8,395 bases of DNA from Rhodospirillales bacterium (lineage in GTDB: Bacteria; Pseudomonadota; Alphaproteobacteria; Rhodospirillales; JASLLV01): assembly GCA_030754475.1 (NCBI GenBank), contig JASMAE010000304.1, positions 1 through 8,395 on the forward strand, written 5' to 3'. Under the pieces are notes generated by a model. The model made no database searches. It was not told where the DNA came from and was given only the letters and a program-made list of their open reading frames with translations. A program made the position numbers and the translations under genes. Positions 5,122 through 8,395 of this stretch are shown here, piece after piece. The stretch's first letter is position 1, and every line of letters begins with the position of its first letter.

Positions 5122-6876
5122 CTACCAACCGACGGCGTAGGCCGTGCGCCGGGGATCAGCGCCGCCCACCTTGTAGCCGGTCCGCAAGTCCGCGCGGATC
5201 ATGCACACCGAGCCCGCGGCAACCTCGCGCTCGGGCCAGAGCGTGACCTTGTGGCCGAGGCCGGCAAGCCGATCCGCGGCCTCGGTCCCGATCGGTTCTT
5301 CGATACGCAACACGCCGGGCTTGTAGTCGTGGGGTACCACGGAAGCCGGCCAACTGTAGCTCGCGAAGCGGGGCGCCTCGACCGCCTGCTGCGGGTCCAT
5401 GCCGAAGACGGCAACGTTCAGGAACGCCTGCACCATGGCCTGGGCGATCACCTCGCTTCCGGGCGAGCCGAAGGGCATCACGGTCTCGCCCTTGCGGATC
5501 GCGATCGCGGGATTGGACGACATTCGCGGCCGCCGGCCCGGCCCGACGGCAGCCGGGTGATCGGGGTTGGTATAGCCGCGCGATCCCCATTGCGAACCGC
5601 AGATCCCGGTTCCGGGAACCAGCGGCGCCCCCAGCGTGCCGTCGCTGGGAGTCGCCGAAAAGGCGTTGCCATGGGAATCGACGGCGCAAAGATACGAGGT
5701 GGCGAGGTTTGCCTGCGGCCCTTCGGCTTCCGCCAGCGCGGTGGGATCGGGCTCCCAGCGCGGTCGCAGCCGTCCCGCCACTTCACCTGGCGGCGGCATC
5801 TCGGCCCACGCCTCGCCCGCGCGGATCATTTCTGCGCGGCGTTTCGCGTAGTCCTTGGACAAGAGCACGTCCAGGGGAACGTCGACGAAATCGGGATCGC
5901 CGAAATAGACCTCGCGGTCGGCGGCGGCGAGCTTCAGCGCCTCGACCACGGTATGAACGTATGGGACTGCGTTGTGGCCCATACCTACAAGATCGAAGCC
6001 TTCGAGCACCTTCAAGGCCTCGAGCACCATCGGCCCCTGGCACCACGGCCCGCAGGCGTACACATCGAGATCGCCGAAGCTAATGTGCGCCGGCGTCTCC
6101 ACGTGGGGCCGGTAGTCGGCCATGTCGGCCGCGGTGAGAAGGCCGCCGTTCGCTTCTTGATCGCGGACGATCGATTGCGCGATGTCGCCCAGATAGAAGG
6201 CGTCGTAGGCGGCCCGGATCCCCGCTTCTCGGCCTTTCTTCGCGGCCACCGCCTCTTCGTCGGCCATGTACTGGATGGTGCGTGCAAGATCCGCGAGAAC
6301 GAACCGCTCGCCCACCTCCGGCAACCGGCCGCCCGGAAGATACACCTCGGCGGACGAGGGCCAGCCCCGAAGCGTCGCCTCGCGCTCGCGGATGATGCGG
6401 GCGAAGAACGGATACACGGGAAAGCCGTCCCGGGCGAAGCGGATCGCGGAAGCCGCCACCTCGGCAAACGACATGGTCCCGTATCGCTCCAGCGCCGTCA
6501 GCCAAATTCCGGCCGACGACGGAACCACCGTGTTCAGGTGGCCTGCCGGGATGCGACCTCCGTGGCGTTCGATGAAGTACTCGCACGTCGCGGCCTTCGG
6601 CCAGGGGCCGACGCCGCCAAGGGTCACGATCTCGTCCGTCTCGGCCATGTAGATCATGATCGGCGCGACGCCCGCCAGGCCGGTGTACTGACTTTCCAGC
6701 ACGTTGATGGCGAGCCCGGTGGCGACGCCCGCATCTACCGCGTTGCCGCCGGCCTCCATGACCTGAAAGCCCGCCTGGGACGCCCAGTAGTGGCCAGAGA
6801 CCACCACGTGCCGGGCGGCGGCGACGGCGGGCCGGTGCGCGCGGGGGAACGAGGACGGTGTCGGAATCGAGGGCAT
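5122..6876 (-). CDS. Gamma-glutamyltransferase-family Ntn hydrolase, substrate unknown
   Basis: This belongs to the self-cleaving GGT family. The precursor normally cuts itself before a threonine that becomes the nucleophile of the small subunit. The N-terminal ASQAGFQVMEAGGNAVDAGV block is typical. The probable cleavage and catalytic site is the Thr of ATSYLCAVDSHGNAFS (residue 401 from the upstream GTG, 393 from the start used here). RPRMSSNPAIAI and MPFGSPGSEV then mark the small subunit. The start is ATG 6876, with GAGGAG seven bases upstream; a GTG at 6900 would add eight residues but has no such site. There is no signal peptide, so the protein should be cytosolic, unlike periplasmic GGT. 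The arginine that binds the glutamyl carboxylate in E. coli GGT (R114) appears replaced: the stretch reads GGVGPWPKAATCEYF. True gamma-glutamyl transfer is therefore doubtful. Amidohydrolases such as the oxamate hydrolase HpxW share the fold. It lies downstream of, and in the same direction as, the hydroxyacid dehydrogenase. Confidence 0.88.
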   Translation of the reverse strand: MPSIPTPSSFPRAHRPAVAAARHVVVSGHYWASQAGFQVMEAGGNAVDAGVATGLAINVLESQYTGLAGVAPIMIYMAETDEIVTLGGVGPWPKAATCEYFIERHGGRIPAGHLNTVVPSSAGIWLTALERYGTMSFAEVAASAIRFARDGFPVYPFFARIIREREATLRGWPSSAEVYLPGGRLPEVGERFVLADLARTIQYMADEEAVAAKKGREAGIRAAYDAFYLGDIAQSIVRDQEANGGLLTAADMADYRPHVETPAHISFGDLDVYACGPWCQGPMVLEALKVLEGFDLVGMGHNAVPYVHTVVEALKLAAADREVYFGDPDFVDVPLDVLLSKDYAKRRAEMIRAGEAWAEMPPPGEVAGRLRPRWEPDPTALAEAEGPQANLATSYLCAVDSHGNAFSATPSDGTLGAPLVPGTGICGSQWGSRGYTNPDHPAAVGPGRRPRMSSNPAIAIRKGETVMPFGSPGSEVIAQAMVQAFLNVAVFGMDPQQAVEAPRFASYSWPASVVPHDYKPGVLRIEEPIGTEAADRLAGLGHKVTLWPEREVAAGSVCMIRADLRTGYKVGGADPRRTAYAVGW

Positions 6877-6927
6877 GGACGTCTCCTCAGTTGCGGACAC
6901 GGGGCGTGCGAACCGGACCGGGACCGC

Positions 6928-6991
6928 TAGAGCGGATCGAGTTTGATTGGAACTGCATCACGGTTCCAATCAAACACGTGAATCCGCTCGA
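6928..6991. repeat. Intergenic palindrome A (64 bp)
   Basis: The inner arms GTTTGATTGGAAC (6941-6953) and GTTCCAATCAAAC (6963-6975) are perfect 13-bp complements around a 9-base loop. The outer arms GAGCGGAT (6930-6937) and ATCCGCTC (6982-6989) are perfect 8-bp complements. The unpaired joints differ (CGA on the left, six bases on the right). It lies between two minus-strand genes, with no T-run and no ORF. This type resembles the dispersed palindromes of alphaproteobacterial genomes, but copy number cannot be seen here. Confidence 0.8.
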
Positions 6992-7002
6992 CCTCGATAG
7001 TG

Positions 7003-7066
7003 TAGACCAGATTCACGCGCCCGCTGGATCGCCACAGGCGATTCCGACCGACCGCGATCTGGTCTA
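7003..7066. repeat. Intergenic palindrome B (64 bp), inverted relative to A
   Basis: The outer arms TAGACCAGAT (7003-7012) and ATCTGGTCTA (7057-7066) are perfect 10-bp complements. The inner arms ATCGCC (7028-7033) and GGCGAT (7037-7042) close on an ACA loop. B has the same length as A and lies 11 bases away. Its left arm continues GATTCACG, as does the right arm of A read inward. Its right arm continues GATCGCG, near the GATCGAG of A's left arm. B is therefore a diverged, inverted copy. Its right edge contains the stop codon of the dehydrogenase gene. Confidence 0.75.
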
Positions 7067-7990
7067 ATAGCCCTTCTCGGGGTCCGCGATGTTGATTAGC
7101 GGTTCTCCGGCCATCGCCCGGCGGTGGTTCTCGGCGATCGATTCGATCGACGCCGCCGCCCGGCCTCCCGCCGCATGCGGCGTGATGCGCACCTTGGGAT
7201 GATCCCAAAGCGGGCTTTCTGCGACCAGCGGCTCGGTCTGGAAGACGTCGAGCGCGGCGCCGGAAAGCGCGTCCTCGTCAAGGGCGGCGATCAGCGCGTC
7301 CTCGTCCACCGTCAGCCCGCGGCCGACGCTGATGAAGTAAGCGCCGCGCTTCATGGTCGCGAACGCGCGCTCGCCCAACAGCCCCTCGGTCGTCTTGGTA
7401 CCGGGAAGAATCGAGATCACGAAATCGGCGTCGCCCAAGACCCCCGCCAAGGCGTCCGCGCCCTGGCGGCAGTCGACGCCCGCGATCCGGTGCGGGCCCA
7501 GCGCCCAGCCCACGACCTGGTATTCGAGGCCCGAAAGGGCTTCGCCGATGCGCGTCCCGATGGAGCCGAGACCGAGCACGGCAACGCAGATCCGGCTCGG
7601 GTCGCCGGACGCGTAATGCCGCCACAGCCGGTCGCGCTGCTGGGCGTCGTAGACGGAAAGGAAGCGGCGCTGGCTCAAAAGAAGGGCAAGCGCGTGCTCG
7701 GTCACTGAACTGATGATCCCGGGATCGACGAGCCGGGCCACGGCGACATGGGCGGGGCGCTCCGGATGGTCGATCACGTGCGCCGCCCCATGGCCGAGGA
7801 ACTGGACGCACTTCAAGTTGGGAAGGCCTGCGAACACGCCTTCGGGGAGCATGTCGGCGGCGATCAGCACGATGTCTTCGGCGACGCCGATGTCGGGCCA
7901 CACCCGGAGCTCGATCGCGGTGTCGATCGCGGCCAGGCGCGCGCGCCACTCGCCGGCATCCTCCCATTCGCTGACAAGCAGTACCGCCAT
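7064..7990 (-). CDS. D-2-hydroxyacid dehydrogenase, GhrA-like (glyoxylate/hydroxypyruvate reductase type)
   Basis: This is a cytosolic NAD(P)H-dependent reductase of 2-oxoacids such as glyoxylate or hydroxypyruvate. It has 308 residues; E. coli GhrA has 312. The nucleotide-binding motif is GLGSIG (140-145). The catalytic triad of the family is present: R224 (SVGRG), E253 (QTEP) and H272 (TPHAAG). The start is ATG 7990 with AAGGAG seven bases upstream. The frame stays open to 8053, but those extra residues (MGVQVPPLAPAS) are translated tRNA sequence and are not real. The stop is the TAG at 7064-7066, which is also the outer edge of palindrome B. The exact substrate is not certain. The GGT-family gene lies downstream in the same direction, 187 bases away. 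The tRNA-Leu fragment is 33 bases upstream, so a promoter that once read through the tRNA gene may have been cut off by the element. Confidence 0.9.
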   Translation of the reverse strand: MAVLLVSEWEDAGEWRARLAAIDTAIELRVWPDIGVAEDIVLIAADMLPEGVFAGLPNLKCVQFLGHGAAHVIDHPERPAHVAVARLVDPGIISSVTEHALALLLSQRRFLSVYDAQQRDRLWRHYASGDPSRICVAVLGLGSIGTRIGEALSGLEYQVVGWALGPHRIAGVDCRQGADALAGVLGDADFVISILPGTKTTEGLLGERAFATMKRGAYFISVGRGLTVDEDALIAALDEDALSGAALDVFQTEPLVAESPLWDHPKVRITPHAAGGRAAASIESIAENHRRAMAGEPLINIADPEKGY

Positions 7991-8023
7991 GGTGACTCTC
8001 CTTTTGGGCGGGGCGTTCGAGGC

Positions 8024-8082
8024 TGGTGCGAGTGGAGGGACTTGAACCCCCACGACCTTGCGGTCACCAGATTTTGAGTCTG
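8024..8082 (-). tRNA. 3' fragment of tRNA-Leu(CAA); attachment site remnant
   Basis: Read on the minus strand, this holds the anticodon loop CTCAAAA (anticodon CAA at 8074-8076), the 3' side of the anticodon stem and a long leucine-type variable arm (TGACCGCAAGGTCGT). The T arm has a GTTCAAG loop region, and the 3' acceptor strand CACTCGC, A73 and CCA (8024-8026) follow. The match starts at tRNA position 28: base 8083 already breaks the 27-43 pair. No D arm or 5' acceptor strand follows, so the gene is cut and not functional here. This is the displaced 3' end left when an element integrates into a tRNA gene. The complete gene should be at the far end of the element, to the right. Confidence 0.8.
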
Positions 8083-8125
8083 TTCAAGCGGGTTCCACGG
8101 GGCCCCACAACGAACCACGAAAACC

Positions 8126-8149
8126 GCTCAAACCCCTTGTTTTTTGAGC
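8126..8149. other. Inverted repeat between the attachment site and the integrase gene
   Basis: GCTCAAA (8126-8132) and TTTGAGC (8143-8149) form a 7-bp stem with a 10-base loop. On the minus strand TTTT follows two bases later, so it could weakly terminate transcription leaving the element toward the dehydrogenase. Alternatively it may be part of the recombinase-binding region. The role is inferred. Confidence 0.3.
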
Positions 8150-8226
8150 TTTCCTGCATAACGGCCTGTTACTCTGCACCATCCCGCTCCACGCTTCCGT
8201 ACGACCCAACTGCAACCCCCGAGCGG

Positions 8227-8395
8227 ATGCCAAAGCTGACGAAGACCCTGGTCGAGAGGGCCCACCCCGAAGGGCAACGCGTCATCCTGCGCGACAACGA
8301 GGTTCCCGGTTTCCAATGCCGGGTCTCGCCGACCGGCGCACGGACTTTCTTCCTATACTACCGGACGCGGAACGGGCAAGAGCGGCGCCCGAAGA
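8227..8395 (+). CDS. Tyrosine recombinase/integrase, N-terminal part (arm-binding, DUF4102-type), cut by the window end
   Basis: The first 56 codons are visible, starting MPKLTKTLVERAHPEGQRVI. The segments DNEVPGFQCRVSPTGARTFF and YYRTRNGQERRPK fit the N-terminal arm-DNA-binding domain of P4-like integrases (pattern D-x-x-x-P-G-F-x-x-R-V-x-P-x-G, then a YR block and basic residues). The catalytic domain lies beyond the edge. The frame is open upstream of the ATG at 8227, but the family alignment starts here. The upstream ribosome site is weak (GAGCGG). The gene reads into the element, away from the tRNA fragment. It would insert and, with a partner, excise the element at tRNA-Leu. Confidence 0.85.
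   Translation, partial: MPKLTKTLVERAHPEGQRVILRDNEVPGFQCRVSPTGARTFFLYYRTRNGQERRPK

Larger units (their letters stand above)
8083..8395 (+). mobile_element. Left end of an integrative element (genomic island or prophage), partial
   Basis: Everything right of the tRNA fragment replaces the expected 5' half of tRNA-Leu, and a tyrosine recombinase gene begins 144 bases in. In the stretch between (8083-8226) I see a GGGGCCCC palindrome (8099-8106), the hairpin at 8126-8149 and no gene. Its cargo is outside the window. Confidence 0.75.

Noticed and set aside
5251..6930. Long plus-strand open frame (559 codons) opposite the GGT-family gene
   Set aside because: It is a GC-rich shadow of a well-matched minus-strand gene, rich in Arg, Gly and His, with no recognisable domain. 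The same holds for the plus-strand frames over selD, ubiV and ubiU.
7991..8053. N-terminal extension of the hydroxyacid dehydrogenase (MGVQVPPLAPAS...)
   Set aside because: These codons are translated tRNA-Leu 3' sequence. A strong AAGGAG sits just before ATG 7990, and family similarity begins there.
8024..8111. A complete tRNA-Leu gene
   Set aside because: The 5' acceptor strand GCGAGTG and the D arm are absent upstream of the anticodon arm, and pairing breaks at position 27.

Overview
The window is very GC-rich and its genes look proteobacterial, most likely alphaproteobacterial (for example Rhodospirillales or Rhizobiales). This is inferred from the GC content, the form of the UbiT/UbiU/UbiV proteins and the style of the intergenic palindromes; no marker gene fixes the taxon. 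Apart from the first gene and the partial integrase at the right edge, every gene is on the minus strand.

Layout, left to right. (1) 1-157 is a leader with one bulged hairpin, followed by a plus-strand short-chain dehydrogenase/reductase (158-949). (2) A convergent gap (950-1183). (3) A minus-strand cluster, in transcription order ubiT, ubiU, ubiV, selD (4895 down to 1184). UbiT, UbiU and UbiV form the O2-independent ubiquinone pathway: UbiU and UbiV are U32-family Fe-S proteins that hydroxylate the ring without oxygen, and UbiT is an SCP2-type lipid-binding accessory factor. SelD makes selenophosphate. An FNR/FixK-type box (5021-5034) lies just upstream, at exactly class II activator spacing from a -10-like hexamer, so the cluster is probably switched on when oxygen is low. 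(4) A gamma-glutamyltransferase-family Ntn hydrolase (5122-6876) and a GhrA-like 2-hydroxyacid dehydrogenase (7064-7990), separated by two 64-bp palindromes. (5) The 3' part of a tRNA-Leu(CAA) gene (8024-8082), then the start of a tyrosine recombinase gene reading off the right edge (8227-8395). This is one end of an integrative element inserted in a tRNA-Leu gene. The element lies to the right and the resident chromosome to the left.

Points most worth a second look: the FNR-type promoter shows that the obvious ubiT ATG lies inside the -10 element; ubiV appears to start at a CTG overlapping the ubiU stop codon; UbiU lacks one of its four expected cluster cysteines but has an extra cysteine nearby; selD lies downstream of an anaerobic quinone operon; the dehydrogenase stop codon is supplied by the edge of a palindromic repeat; and the tRNA fragment and integrase mark a genomic island boundary. 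I found no CRISPR array, rRNA, complete tRNA or complete IS element.
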